Shown here piece after piece: positions 1-6,135 of a DNA stretch of 9,458 bases. This stretch comes from Zoogloeaceae bacterium. GTDB taxonomy: Bacteria; Pseudomonadota; Gammaproteobacteria; Burkholderiales; Rhodocyclaceae. The DNA lies in NCBI GenBank assembly GCA_031273145.1, contig JAISSL010000196.1:1-9458 (forward strand), written 5' to 3'. Under the pieces are notes generated by a model. That model saw nothing but the letters and a program-made list of their open reading frames with translations, ran no database searches and had not been told where the DNA came from. Numbering within the stretch: position 1 is the stretch's first letter; each line of letters begins with the position of its first letter. Made by a program: the position numbers and the translations under genes.

Positions 1-26
1 CTCTCTGCTCATAGGTGAGTAACGAC

Positions 27-63
27 ACAGGCGGCATGGGATACCATCGCCGCCTGTTGTTTT
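27..63 (+). terminator. Intrinsic terminator of a gene left of the window
   Basis: Arms ACAGGCGGC (27-35) and GCCGCCTGT (49-57) pair perfectly over 9 bp. The stem continues with ATGG (36-39) against CCAT (44-47), with one bulged C at 48 and a GATA loop. TGTTTT follows at 58-63. This is a classic rho-independent terminator on the plus strand. All three plus-strand frames meet a stop between 12 and 22, so the upstream gene must end there or earlier and its identity cannot be read. Confidence 0.8.
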
Positions 64-82
64 CGCATTGTGAGGCGTTTTG

Positions 83-114
83 TTGACATAGGTGAAAAAT
101 CGGCACAGTATAGA
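83..114 (+). promoter_or_regulatory. Possible promoter for the DUF4230 gene
   Basis: A perfect -35 hexamer TTGACA lies at 83-88, just after the upstream terminator. The best -10 match, TATAGA (109-114), is 20 bp away, longer than the usual 16-18. Hexamers at 17-18 bp spacing (106-112) match poorly. The position fits a promoter for the gene at 258, but the spacing makes it uncertain. Confidence 0.35.
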
Positions 115-126
115 GGGCAGAAAAAT

Positions 127-150
127 TTTTTGGGTATATTTTTGGGTATA
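127..150 (+). repeat. 12-bp tandem duplication in the DUF4230 leader
   Basis: The unit TTTTTGGGTATA occurs twice head to tail at 127-138 and 139-150, and the next T continues the period. It lies in an A/T-rich leader between the candidate promoter and the start codon. Slipped-strand duplication would explain it. Confidence 0.75.
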
Positions 151-215
151 TCCTCAAAAAATTGATTCTCAAGAACCCTTTGACATCAAGGGTTACAGGC
201 AATAATTCGATTGAG

Positions 216-250
216 CGACTGCCATCTACCCCCACGACTGCCATCTACCC
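216..250 (+). repeat. 16-bp direct repeat, 19-bp period, before the start codon
   Basis: CGACTGCCATCTACCC occurs at 216-231 and again, identically, at 235-250, separated by CCA. The second copy ends 7 bases before the ATG at 258. It occupies the place where a Shine-Dalgarno would be expected, and none is visible there. Confidence 0.8.
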
Positions 251-257
251 TGCCATC

Positions 258-974
258 ATGAAACGCATTTTAATTATTGTTGCGCTGATTGTCGTTATTG
301 TGTGCCTCCTGGTGGTGGTCGGCATGTTGCTGGGAAAAACGCAGTTTGGCTTTAGCGAGCCGTTGCTAACGGAAAAAACAGACCGTTCCGCCCAGACGGT
401 CATCAAGGAAGTGCTGCCTATCGGCGAGTATGCCAGCCTTGCCTATCACTATACTTCGGTGGTCAAGGACATCAGCGCCAAGGACTTCAATGGCTGGACC
501 ATTCCCTTCACGACCAGAAAATACCTCTTCACCTATGGGGGCATCATAAAGCTGGGAATTGACGGAACTCAAATCAAGGTGGAAGAACCGGGACTGGCGC
601 AAAGTAGCGGCATCGTAGCCGGAACGCCTTCCAGTAGCGGCCTGCCGGTTATCCGCATCATCCTTCCCCCCATAAAGATTCTGTCGCACGAGATTGTGGA
701 TGGTTCCGTCGAGGTCTTTGAACAGTCCCAGACCATTTTTAACGAGATCAACATTGCCGAGGCTTTCATGGTTACGGCGGAAAGAAAACGGGAACTGGAA
801 GGAAAGGTCATGTCCAGCGCCGTGGTAAAAGAAGCGCGCGCCTCAACCGAACAGCAGTTTGGCGCTCTGCTAAAGGCGCTACCGGGTATCCGGGATACAT
901 ATGAACTGGAATTTGTCTGGCAACCTGTTAATCCCCAGGTTCCGGCGGGTTCGGCGGGAACCAAGGCTCGGTAA
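258..974 (+). CDS. Membrane-anchored DUF4230 protein
   Basis: The product is 238 residues. Residues 1-3 are Met-Lys-Arg, followed by one long hydrophobic segment at about 4-25, so it is probably a signal anchor with the rest outside the cytoplasmic membrane. Residues about 40-220 resemble the DUF4230 family: EVLPIGEYASLAY (51-63) near the start, a FTTRKYLFTYGG segment (84-95), and a PP-KILSHEI-DGS-EV stretch (137-153). The family has no established biochemical function that I know of. The frame extends up to a TTG at 162, but that extension is low-complexity and includes the direct repeat; ATG 258 gives a proper membrane-segment start. No good Shine-Dalgarno precedes it. The tail after residue 222 is short and Pro/Gly/Ala-rich. 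The gene seems monocistronic: a terminator lies upstream and 231 bases separate it from the next gene. Confidence 0.8.
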   Translation: MKRILIIVALIVVIVCLLVVVGMLLGKTQFGFSEPLLTEKTDRSAQTVIKEVLPIGEYASLAYHYTSVVKDISAKDFNGWTIPFTTRKYLFTYGGIIKLGIDGTQIKVEEPGLAQSSGIVAGTPSSSGLPVIRIILPPIKILSHEIVDGSVEVFEQSQTIFNEINIAEAFMVTAERKRELEGKVMSSAVVKEARASTEQQFGALLKALPGIRDTYELEFVWQPVNPQVPAGSAGTKAR

Positions 975-1016
975 CTTGCGGGTTTCTTTTTTCAGGCGCT
1001 AATCCCCGCCACAGTC

Positions 1017-1032
1017 TTGAGGAAGTCCTCAA
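1017..1032. other. 16-bp palindrome between DUF4230 and yjgR genes
   Basis: TTGAGGA (1017-1023) and TCCTCAA (1026-1032) are perfect inverted repeats around a 2-base centre. As RNA this folds to a 6-bp stem with a 4-base loop. No T-run follows, so it is a poor terminator; it may be a protein-binding site or chance. The rest of the 975-1205 spacer holds a candidate -10 element and a leader hairpin, listed separately. Confidence 0.35.
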
Positions 1033-1123
1033 ATCCTTTAGCTTTGTCCCGCATGACCCCGCCATTTCAGGTATTGACGCCGCCAGAGTTTGTTCCTGGT
1101 CTTCTGCGGATTCTTGCCCAGTC

Positions 1124-1129
1124 TATAAT
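1124..1129 (+). promoter_or_regulatory. Candidate -10 box for the yjgR homologue
   Basis: A perfect TATAAT lies at 1124-1129, 77 bp before the chosen start. No hexamer at 16-18 bp upstream resembles TTGACA. Transcription from here would give a leader of about 70 bases that includes the hairpin at 1154-1176. Confidence 0.4.
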
Positions 1130-1153
1130 TCAAAGCTACGCTTGTAGGTGTAC

Positions 1154-1176
1154 CGCTTCGGCATCGTGCCGGAGCG
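1154..1176 (+). other. Leader hairpin before the yjgR homologue
   Basis: CGCTTCGGC (1154-1162) pairs with GCCGGAGCG (1168-1176) over 9 bp with one U-G pair and a 5-base loop ATCGT. It ends 18 bases before the GGGAGA ribosome site at 1195-1200. It lacks a T-run and is not a terminator. It may affect transcript stability or translation. Confidence 0.45.
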
Positions 1177-1205
1177 CGAGAGAAAAACCATTTTGGGAGA
1201 GCGCC

Positions 1206-2732
1206 ATGACCATCCATCCCCTGCCCATTGGCCAATCGGGCGATAAGGAAGCCGTTTTATTGCCCGGACTGGCAAACCGCCACGGCCTCATCACCGGCGC
1301 GACCGGCACAGGCAAAACCGTGACGCTTCAGGTGCTGGCTGAGCAGTTCAGCAGCATCGGCGTTCCGGTCTTCATGGCCGATGTCAAGGGCGACCTAGCC
1401 GGGATGTCGCAGGCGGGCGCGTCGTCGGAAAAATTCCAGCAACGCTTGCAGGCATTGCAACTGCCTGAGCCGGAATACCGCGCGTTTCCGGTTATCTTCT
1501 GGGACGTATTCGGCAAACAGGGGCATCCGCTGCGGGCGACCGTCTCGGATTTGGGGCCGCTGTTGCTCTCCCGCATCCTGATGCTGAACGACACGCAGGA
1601 AGGCGTCCTGACGATGGTCTTCAAGATTGCCGATGACCAGGGGCTTTTGCTCCTCGACCTCAAGGACTTGCGCGCCATGCTGCAATTCGTCGGGGAGAAC
1701 ACAAAGGAATTCACAACCAGCTATGGGAACGTCTCGGCAGCCAGCATCGGCGCGATTCAGCGCGGCTTACTCTCGCTTGAACAGCAGGGCGGCGCGCTCT
1801 TTCTTGGCGAGCCGATGCTGAACATTGATGACCTCCTGCAAACCGAACAGGGGCGCGGCGTCATTCACATTCTGGCGGCAGACCAATTGCTCAATTCGAC
1901 CATGCTCTATTCGACGCTCCTGCTGTGGCTGCTTTCCGAACTGTTCGAGCGCCTGCCCGAAGTTGGCGACCCGGAAAAGCCGAAACTCGTGTTTTTTTTC
2001 GACGAAGCGCATTTGCTCTTCAAGGATGCTTCCCGCGCGCTGCTCGACAAGATTGAGCAGGTCGTGCGGCTGATTCGCTCGAAGGGCGTCGGCATCTATT
2101 TCGTCACCCAGAATCCCGCCGATGTCCCCGACAACATTCTGGGTCAGCTTGGCAACCGCGTCAATCATGCGCTAAGAGCCTTTACGCCACGCGATCAGAA
2201 GGCGGTCAAGGCCGCCGCGCAAACCCTGCGCGCCAATCCAGAAATCAATACCGAAACGGCGATTACCGAACTGGGTTCCGGCGAGGCGCTGGTCTCGTTT
2301 CTCGACGACAAGGGACGCCCCAACATCGTGGAGCGCGTCTATATCCTGCCGCCGGCTAGCCGCATCGGCCCCATCAGCGACGTTGAACGCGCCCAGGTAC
2401 AGGCGGCTTCCCTGTTGAAAGGCGTGTACGATCAGACGATTGACCGCGAATCAGCCTACGAAAAACTGGCAGCGCGCGCAACCCAATCGGCAACGAAACC
2501 GGCATCGCAAGGTTCCGCGCCGCAAAGCGCGTCGAACACGAACAAGCCAACGCCAGCAAAACGTGCCAGCGGCGGTGGTGTGTCCGATGTCCTGTTGGGC
2601 AATAGCCGGCGTGACGGCATTCTGACTGCGGCAGCCAAGAGCGTGGCGCGTAGCGCCAGTTCCTCTATCGGGCGCGAAATCGTGCGCGGCATTCTCGGCT
2701 CTCTTTTGGGCGGCAAAAGAAAAGTGAAATAA
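1206..2732 (+). CDS. yjgR: HerA/FtsK-like ATPase, DUF853 family (YjgR)
   Basis: The product is 508 residues; E. coli YjgR, as I remember it, is about 500 and is closely similar from end to end. The Walker A motif GATGTGKT is at 31-38, in the family context [19 protein letters not shown]. Walker B is LVFFFDEA at 261-268, with the catalytic-type Asp-Glu at 266-267. A VTQNP sensor-like segment lies at 300-304, and [20 protein letters not shown] at 321-340 is typical of the family. A Ser/Ala/Pro/Thr-rich linker (about 424-458) leads to a conserved C-terminal segment, [15 protein letters not shown] (492-506). The family belongs to the HerA/FtsK ATPase class, usually DNA-pumping motors, but YjgR has no firmly assigned role. 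The start is ATG 1206 because GGGAGA lies 5 bases before it and family similarity begins there; the frame open to 1017 has no such support. The gene is cytoplasmic, stands alone and converges on the toxin-antitoxin operon. Confidence 0.93.
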   Translation: MTIHPLPIGQSGDKEAVLLPGLANRHGLITGATGTGKTVTLQVLAEQFSSIGVPVFMADVKGDLAGMSQAGASSEKFQQRLQALQLPEPEYRAFPVIFWDVFGKQGHPLRATVSDLGPLLLSRILMLNDTQEGVLTMVFKIADDQGLLLLDLKDLRAMLQFVGENTKEFTTSYGNVSAASIGAIQRGLLSLEQQGGALFLGEPMLNIDDLLQTEQGRGVIHILAADQLLNSTMLYSTLLLWLLSELFERLPEVGDPEKPKLVFFFDEAHLLFKDASRALLDKIEQVVRLIRSKGVGIYFVTQNPADVPDNILGQLGNRVNHALRAFTPRDQKAVKAAAQTLRANPEINTETAITELGSGEALVSFLDDKGRPNIVERVYILPPASRIGPISDVERAQVQAASLLKGVYDQTIDRESAYEKLAARATQSATKPASQGSAPQSASNTNKPTPAKRASGGGVSDVLLGNSRRDGILTAAAKSVARSASSSIGREIVRGILGSLLGGKRKVK

Positions 2733-2740
2733 ATTCACTT
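2722..2740. terminator. Small bidirectional terminator between convergent genes
   Basis: AAGTGAA (2722-2728) and TTCACTT (2734-2740) form a perfect 7-bp stem with a 5-base loop. The hairpin covers the TAA of the ATPase gene (2730-2732) and most of the TAA of the opposing gene (2739-2741). On the minus strand it is followed by a T-rich run (TTCTTTT), so it is best as a terminator for the toxin-antitoxin operon. On the plus strand the T-rich run is weaker. Confidence 0.5.
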
Positions 2741-3083
2741 ATTGGTCTTTTGGACGATAAGTTTCTGCAATTTCAGCACTGGTTATGCCAAAATGTGCAA
2801 TTGTATTCTCATGAATAGGTAGCCCCATTTCTTCTTTCAGCATAAGCAACCATCTGGAGAAATTGATAAATACCACTTCATTGTCAGGCGTTAGTTCAAA
2901 ATAACCGCCACCAGTGTGCGATTCTTCAAGCTCTTCAAGAATTTCAAGGAATCTTTCCTTGTTCAAAACAATCTCATGAATGTCCAGGCTCATCAGATCA
3001 TCAATAAGCGACATTTCATCAACAATCCACATTATCGTTGGCAATGTAGATGCTTTTTGACTCACTTCATCAAAACTTTTCAT
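2739..3083 (-). CDS. Unrecognised small acidic protein, third gene of TA operon
   Basis: I do not recognise this family. From ATG 3083 the product is 114 residues, acidic, with no signal peptide or membrane segment, so probably cytoplasmic. It is rich in Glu, Leu and Ile, with a likely helical middle (NKERFLEILEELEESH) and then a GGGYFELTPDNEVVFINF stretch that looks like beta strands. ATG 3083 is preceded at 6 bases by a strong GAGGAG. An in-frame ATG at 3101 would add six residues and overlap the yhaV stop as ATGA. Either way it is translationally linked to yhaV and last in the operon. It is AT-rich (45 G+C in the 120 bases 2761-2880), unlike its neighbours, suggesting separate acquisition. 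It could be an accessory regulator of the toxin pair, an immunity-type protein or a passenger; nothing in the sequence decides. Confidence 0.75.
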   Translation of the reverse strand: MKSFDEVSQKASTLPTIMWIVDEMSLIDDLMSLDIHEIVLNKERFLEILEELEESHTGGGYFELTPDNEVVFINFSRWLLMLKEEMGLPIHENTIAHFGITSAEIAETYRPKDQ

Positions 3084-3097
3084 GGAAAACTCCTCAA

Positions 3098-3631
3098 TCA
3101 TCGGTCAGAATCATCATTCTCACGAAAAACGTGGGAAGTTCCCGCGCCGATAACGCGCTCTGCCCGTTTCAATGCGGCGCTTGCCTCGACCAGCAAACTA
3201 TCCCAGTCTGACGATGGATTTCCGCTGTCCAGCATCTTGCGAAACACGCGATACGCATCGTTCGTACTGTCGTAGGCACGCCTGGTGTCTTCGTCGTTCA
3301 CCCAGCCGTAAATAATCACCTTCGCTTCTGTGTTGTAACGGAAGAACAAGCGGTATTGCTGGAAGAATCTGGCGCGGAACCAATGTTTGTGCCGCTCACC
3401 CAGCGTACCGCCTTGCCGGTATTCGCTTCTGGCCGGGTCTTGCGGGATGACCTCGAACAACAGTTTGAGGATTGCCGCCAGACGCTTGGTCGCATTCTTC
3501 TTGAGAAAACCAATACTGTCGTTTCGCCTGTGCGCCTCTACCCGCTCGTTCAGGTCATCCAGTTGATCGAGAAAAAGCGGATGAAGGTAGATTTTCCATC
3601 CGTTTGCGACCAGTGGGGACTTCCCGATCAT
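3098..3631 (-). CDS. yhaV: Toxin YhaV, RelE-type ribonuclease
   Basis: The product is 177 residues and matches the YhaV toxin family. In E. coli this is a ribosome-dependent RNase that slows growth unless bound by PrlF. Family segments seen are NGWKIYLHPLF (10-20), KNATKRLAAILKL (45-57), QYRLFFRYNTEAKVIIYGWVNDEDTR (first residue 92) and DAYRVFRKML (125-134). Arg86, in the Trp-Phe-Arg of HWFRARF, aligns with the E. coli Arg85 that I recall as needed for toxicity. The E. coli protein is 154 residues; this one has a C-terminal tail of about 23 residues, basic and then acidic. Its ATG overlaps the prlF stop as ATGA, and GGAAG lies 7 bases upstream, so synthesis is coupled with the antitoxin coming first. 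All recognisable core segments are intact, so it is probably active. Confidence 0.92.
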   Translation of the reverse strand: MIGKSPLVANGWKIYLHPLFLDQLDDLNERVEAHRRNDSIGFLKKNATKRLAAILKLLFEVIPQDPARSEYRQGGTLGERHKHWFRARFFQQYRLFFRYNTEAKVIIYGWVNDEDTRRAYDSTNDAYRVFRKMLDSGNPSSDWDSLLVEASAALKRAERVIGAGTSHVFRENDDSDR

Positions 3632-3957
3632 TCATCTTCTTCCAACAAAGGCGCGTCAAGGTCAATCTCGCAACCCGCTACAAGCGCGTGGAGCCGCTGA
3701 AAATACGAGGCATCCATCGGTTGAATGTGCTCAGGATGCTCAATGATGTCGCGTTCCAGAAAATCCAGAAAAGCCTCAAGCGCCGGGTCTGATTCATCTT
3801 CCGCTTCGCTACGGGAAAGCACCACCTCACCATCCGAGCGAATGGCGTAGTGAATCTTGTCCCGTCTTTCCAGATGCAAGGCACGGCGCACGGGTTCAGG
3901 AACAGTGGTCTGGTAACGGTCGGTCAGTGTCGATACGGCTTCCAGGACGGTTTGCAT
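3628..3957 (-). CDS. prlF: Antitoxin PrlF, AbrB-type DNA-binding protein
   Basis: The product is 109 residues, close to E. coli PrlF (about 111). The N-terminal part (about 7-50) has the swapped-hairpin SpoVT/AbrB pattern, with DRYQTTVPEPVRRALHLERRD (13-33, key residues Gln16-Thr17-Thr18-Val19-Pro20) followed by IHYAIRSDGEVVLSR. This domain binds DNA. The C-terminal half has the PrlF signature of AFLDFLERDI followed by LVAGCEIDLD and a very acidic end, which in the family wraps and neutralises YhaV. ATG 3957 is preceded at 6 bases by GAGGG. As antitoxin and probable autorepressor it should act on the promoter and inverted repeat at 3990-4023. Antitoxin before toxin with a 4-base overlap is the family's usual order. 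Confidence 0.92.
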   Translation of the reverse strand: MQTVLEAVSTLTDRYQTTVPEPVRRALHLERRDKIHYAIRSDGEVVLSRSEAEDESDPALEAFLDFLERDIIEHPEHIQPMDASYFQRLHALVAGCEIDLDAPLLEEDE

Positions 3958-3989
3958 GGCATTCCCTCGTCAATTGGCGGTTGTTCATC

Positions 3990-4018
3990 AGGATAATGCG
4001 CCTGCATTGCCGTGTCAA
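3990..4018 (-). promoter_or_regulatory. Promoter of the prlF-yhaV operon
   Basis: Read on the minus strand, a perfect -35 TTGACA occupies 4018-4013, the spacer is exactly 17 bp, and TATCCT (3995-3990) matches four of six -10 bases. Transcription should start near 3983, leaving a leader of about 25 bases before prlF. It is the best-formed promoter in the window and separates the operon from hisD. Confidence 0.7.
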
Positions 4019-4023
4019 TGCAG
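4002..4023. promoter_or_regulatory. Inverted-repeat operator over the TA promoter
   Basis: CTGCATTG (4002-4009) and CAATGCAG (4016-4023) are perfect 8-bp inverted repeats around a 6-base centre. They cover the -35 hexamer and half the spacer of the prlF promoter. Toxin-antitoxin operons are commonly repressed by the antitoxin or complex at such sites. No T-run follows it on the minus strand, so it does not look like a hisD terminator. Confidence 0.6.
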
Positions 4024-4060
4024 AGACACAACCTGCTGCCTTCCACATCAAGACCAACTT

Positions 4061-5368
4061 TCAGGTGTTGTTTTCCAGTCGGTATCTGGCTGATGCTGCG
4101 TGGGCGGGCAGACCTTCGCCATCGGCCAGAATGGCCGCCATCTCTCCCAGATGTTGCGCGCCCTGCTGCGAGACTTCAATCAAACTCGTGCGTTTCTGAA
4201 AATCATACACACCAAGCGGCGAAGAAAACCGGGCGCTGCCGGAAGTAGGCAGAACATGATTGGGACCGGCGCAGTAATCGCCCAAGGATTCCGAAGTATA
4301 AGCGCCGATAAAAATCGCGCCCGCATGGTGGATTTTTGCTGCCCACGGCGCGGCATCTCGTAACGCCAATTCCAGATGTTCCGGCGCTACCCGGTTGGCA
4401 ATCACAACCGCTTCATCCAAATCGCGGACGTGAATCAGGGCGCCCCGTCCTTCCAGCGCCGCCTGAATGACCACCTGACGCGGCATGGACGGCAACAGCC
4501 GTTCCATGCTGGCAAGAACCCGGTCAATATAGGGCGCTTCCGGGCAAACCAGAATGCTCTGCGCCAATTCGTCATGCTCGGCCTGACTGAACAGATCCAT
4601 CGCCATCCAGTCTGGATCGGCGCTGCCATCGGCCAAGACGAGAATTTCCGAAGGCCCCGCCACCATGTCAATGCCGACTATCCCGAATACCCGCCGCTTG
4701 GCGCAGGCAACATAGGCATTGCCGGGGCCAACAATCTTGTCTACGCGGGGAACGGTCTCGGTGCCATACGCGAGCGCGCCCACGGCCTGCGCCCCGCCGA
4801 TGGCAAAGACCCGATCAACCCCTGCCAGCGCGGCGGCGGCAAGTACCAGAAGATTGCGCTCTCCGCCCGGCGTGGGCGCAACCATTATCAATTCTTTCAC
4901 CCCCGCAACCCGGGCGGGAATTGCGTTCATCAACACCGAAGAAGGATAGGCAGCCTTACCGCCCGGCACATAAAGACCTACCCGGTCAAGCGGCGTCACC
5001 ATCTGCCCCAGGCGAGTGCCATCCGCTTCCGTGTAATCCCAGCCAGATTGAAGCTGGCGCTCATGAAAACGGCGAATCCGCGCCGCAGCTTCTTCCAGCG
5101 CCGATTTTTGCGCGGCGGGCAGTCCGTTCAAGGCATCCATACAGTCCGCGCGGGGAATTTCCAGTGCCGCCATATTGGACGCAGAAAGCCGGTCAAAACG
5201 GCGGGTATAGGCCAGTACCGCTTCGTCGCCCTTAATTTTTACTTCGGCGAGAATCTCCGCCACGGTTTTTTCGATGGCCTCATCCTGCGCCCCCTCGAAA
5301 GCCAGAAGCTCATCCAGCCGCTTTGAAAAATCGGCCTTACTGCTGCAAAGTCGCCTGATGTTCAACAT
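4061..5368 (-). CDS. hisD: Histidinol dehydrogenase
   Basis: HisD carries out the last two steps of histidine synthesis, oxidising L-histidinol to L-histidine with two NAD+, as a zinc-dependent cytoplasmic dimer. The product is 435 residues, the usual family length. The expected zinc ligands are present: Gln262 and His265 in SQAEHDE, Asp364 in GDYCAGPNH, and His423 near the end. The catalytic Glu330-His331 pair is in [17 protein letters not shown] (211-220) and VAGPSEIL (236-243) are family signatures. It starts within hisG: its ATG overlaps the hisG TGA by 7 bp, with GGAG 8 bases upstream, so translation is probably coupled. No hisC or hisB follows; the next gene is the toxin-antitoxin operon with its own promoter. 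No intrinsic terminator is evident after it. Confidence 0.97.
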   Translation of the reverse strand: MLNIRRLCSSKADFSKRLDELLAFEGAQDEAIEKTVAEILAEVKIKGDEAVLAYTRRFDRLSASNMAALEIPRADCMDALNGLPAAQKSALEEAAARIRRFHERQLQSGWDYTEADGTRLGQMVTPLDRVGLYVPGGKAAYPSSVLMNAIPARVAGVKELIMVAPTPGGERNLLVLAAAALAGVDRVFAIGGAQAVGALAYGTETVPRVDKIVGPGNAYVACAKRRVFGIVGIDMVAGPSEILVLADGSADPDWMAMDLFSQAEHDELAQSILVCPEAPYIDRVLASMERLLPSMPRQVVIQAALEGRGALIHVRDLDEAVVIANRVAPEHLELALRDAAPWAAKIHHAGAIFIGAYTSESLGDYCAGPNHVLPTSGSARFSSPLGVYDFQKRTSLIEVSQQGAQHLGEMAAILADGEGLPAHAASARYRLENNT

Positions 5369-6015
5369 GGTTGTTTCTCCGTCACGCTGCGAAAAGCCTC
5401 AATGATAGGCTGTAAAAGGGAATGTTTCAGTTTCAGCGCCGCCTGATTGACGATCAGCCGCCCGGATACGTCCAGAATATGCTCGACCGCAACCAGACGG
5501 TTGGCTTTCAGGGTTGCGCCGGAAGAGACCAAATCCACGATGGCATCCGATAATCCTACCAGCGGCGCAAGTTCCATGGAACCGTAGAGTTTGATTAAAT
5601 CTACGTGCACGCCCTTGGCGGCGAAATGTTCGCGGGCAATGCGGATGTATTTGGTCGCCACTTTCAGCCGCGCCCCTTTTCGCACCGCGCTTGCGTAATC
5701 AAAGCCTTCCGGCACCGCGACCATCATCCGGCAACAGGCAATCTCAAGGTCAAGCGGCTGATAAAGCCCCATGCCGCCATGCTCGATCAGGACATCCTTC
5801 CCCGCCACGCCCAGATCGGCCGCGCCATACTGGACATAGGTCGGCACGTCGGAAGCGCGCACGATGACAAAGCGCACATCGGGACGGTTGCTCCCGAGTA
5901 CGAGCTTGCGCGAAGATTCCGGGTCTTCGTCCGGCACGATGCCCGCCGCCGTTAGAAGCGGCAGGGTTTCGGAAAAAATGCGCCCTTTTGAAAGCGCCAG
6001 GGTAATACCAGTCAC
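5362..6015 (-). CDS. hisG: ATP phosphoribosyltransferase, short form
   Basis: HisG joins ATP and PRPP to make phosphoribosyl-ATP, the first committed step of histidine synthesis. The product is 217 residues from GTG 6015. This is the short form, with the catalytic domains and no C-terminal ACT-like regulatory domain, and in this family it works as a complex with HisZ. LALSKGR (6-12) opens the protein. [20 protein letters not shown] (53-72) and [20 protein letters not shown] (145-164) are family signatures, and [11 protein letters not shown] (164-174) corresponds to the PRPP-binding loop. GTG 6015 is chosen because GAGG lies 6 bases before it. The frame also opens at TTG 6027, but that TTG runs into the ribosome site itself. 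hisZ is not in the window. Confidence 0.95.
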   Translation of the reverse strand: MTGITLALSKGRIFSETLPLLTAAGIVPDEDPESSRKLVLGSNRPDVRFVIVRASDVPTYVQYGAADLGVAGKDVLIEHGGMGLYQPLDLEIACCRMMVAVPEGFDYASAVRKGARLKVATKYIRIAREHFAAKGVHVDLIKLYGSMELAPLVGLSDAIVDLVSSGATLKANRLVAVEHILDVSGRLIVNQAALKLKHSLLQPIIEAFRSVTEKQPC

Positions 6016-6046
6016 AGGAAACCTCAAAACAGAATGGAGAGAAAGC

Positions 6047-6074
6047 AGTATATTTTAGCGCGATACGCTAAAAT
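6047..6074. promoter_or_regulatory. Divergent hisG/gap promoter with 23-bp palindrome
   Basis: ATTTTAGCG (6052-6060) and CGCTAAAAT (6066-6074) form perfect 9-bp arms around CGATA. Facing -10 candidates overlap it: TATACT on the minus strand (6052-6047) towards hisG, and TATATT on the plus strand (6049-6054) towards gap; TAAAAT (6069-6074) is another plus-strand option. No good -35 is visible for either direction. The placement suggests an operator that a repressor could use to control both transcripts. I do not recognise the regulator from the motif. Confidence 0.5.
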
Positions 6075-6080
6075 GTTTGC

Positions 6081-6118
6081 TTTGGCAGCAACATTGCCAT
6101 TTTGGCAGCCCTGCTGCC
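6081..6118 (+). promoter_or_regulatory. gap leader: direct repeats and hairpin
   Basis: TTTGGCAGC occurs at 6081-6089 and 6101-6109, exactly 20 bp apart. The second copy forms a perfect 6-bp hairpin, GGCAGC (6104-6109) with GCTGCC (6113-6118), ending 6 bases before the Shine-Dalgarno AGGAG (6125-6129). The first copy could pair with the same GCTGCC or, through GGCA/TGCC (6084-6087, 6095-6098), form its own small stem. The 20-bp period would also suit a protein bound on one face of the helix. Confidence 0.45.
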
Positions 6119-6135
6119 GCTTTCAGGAGAATTCC

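Noticed and set aside
983..992. T-rich run after the DUF4230 gene as a terminator
   Set aside because: The nearest perfect stem (GGTTCC 938-943 with GGAACC 957-962) is about 20 bases before the run, too far for an intrinsic terminator.
992..1054. Minus-strand 20-codon frame reading [20 protein letters not shown]
   Set aside because: It looks protein-like and might be a gene remnant, but it is very short, has an in-frame stop just upstream and no good ribosome site.
1992..1999. Run of eight T in the ATPase gene as a frameshift site
   Set aside because: It encodes the conserved Phe-Phe-Phe of the Walker B strand, and the frame is intact on both sides with family similarity throughout.
4376..5326. 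Long plus-strand open frame of 316 codons opposite hisD
   Set aside because: It is antisense to a hisD with every expected catalytic residue. Its translation is rich in Arg, His and Asn with no family resemblance.
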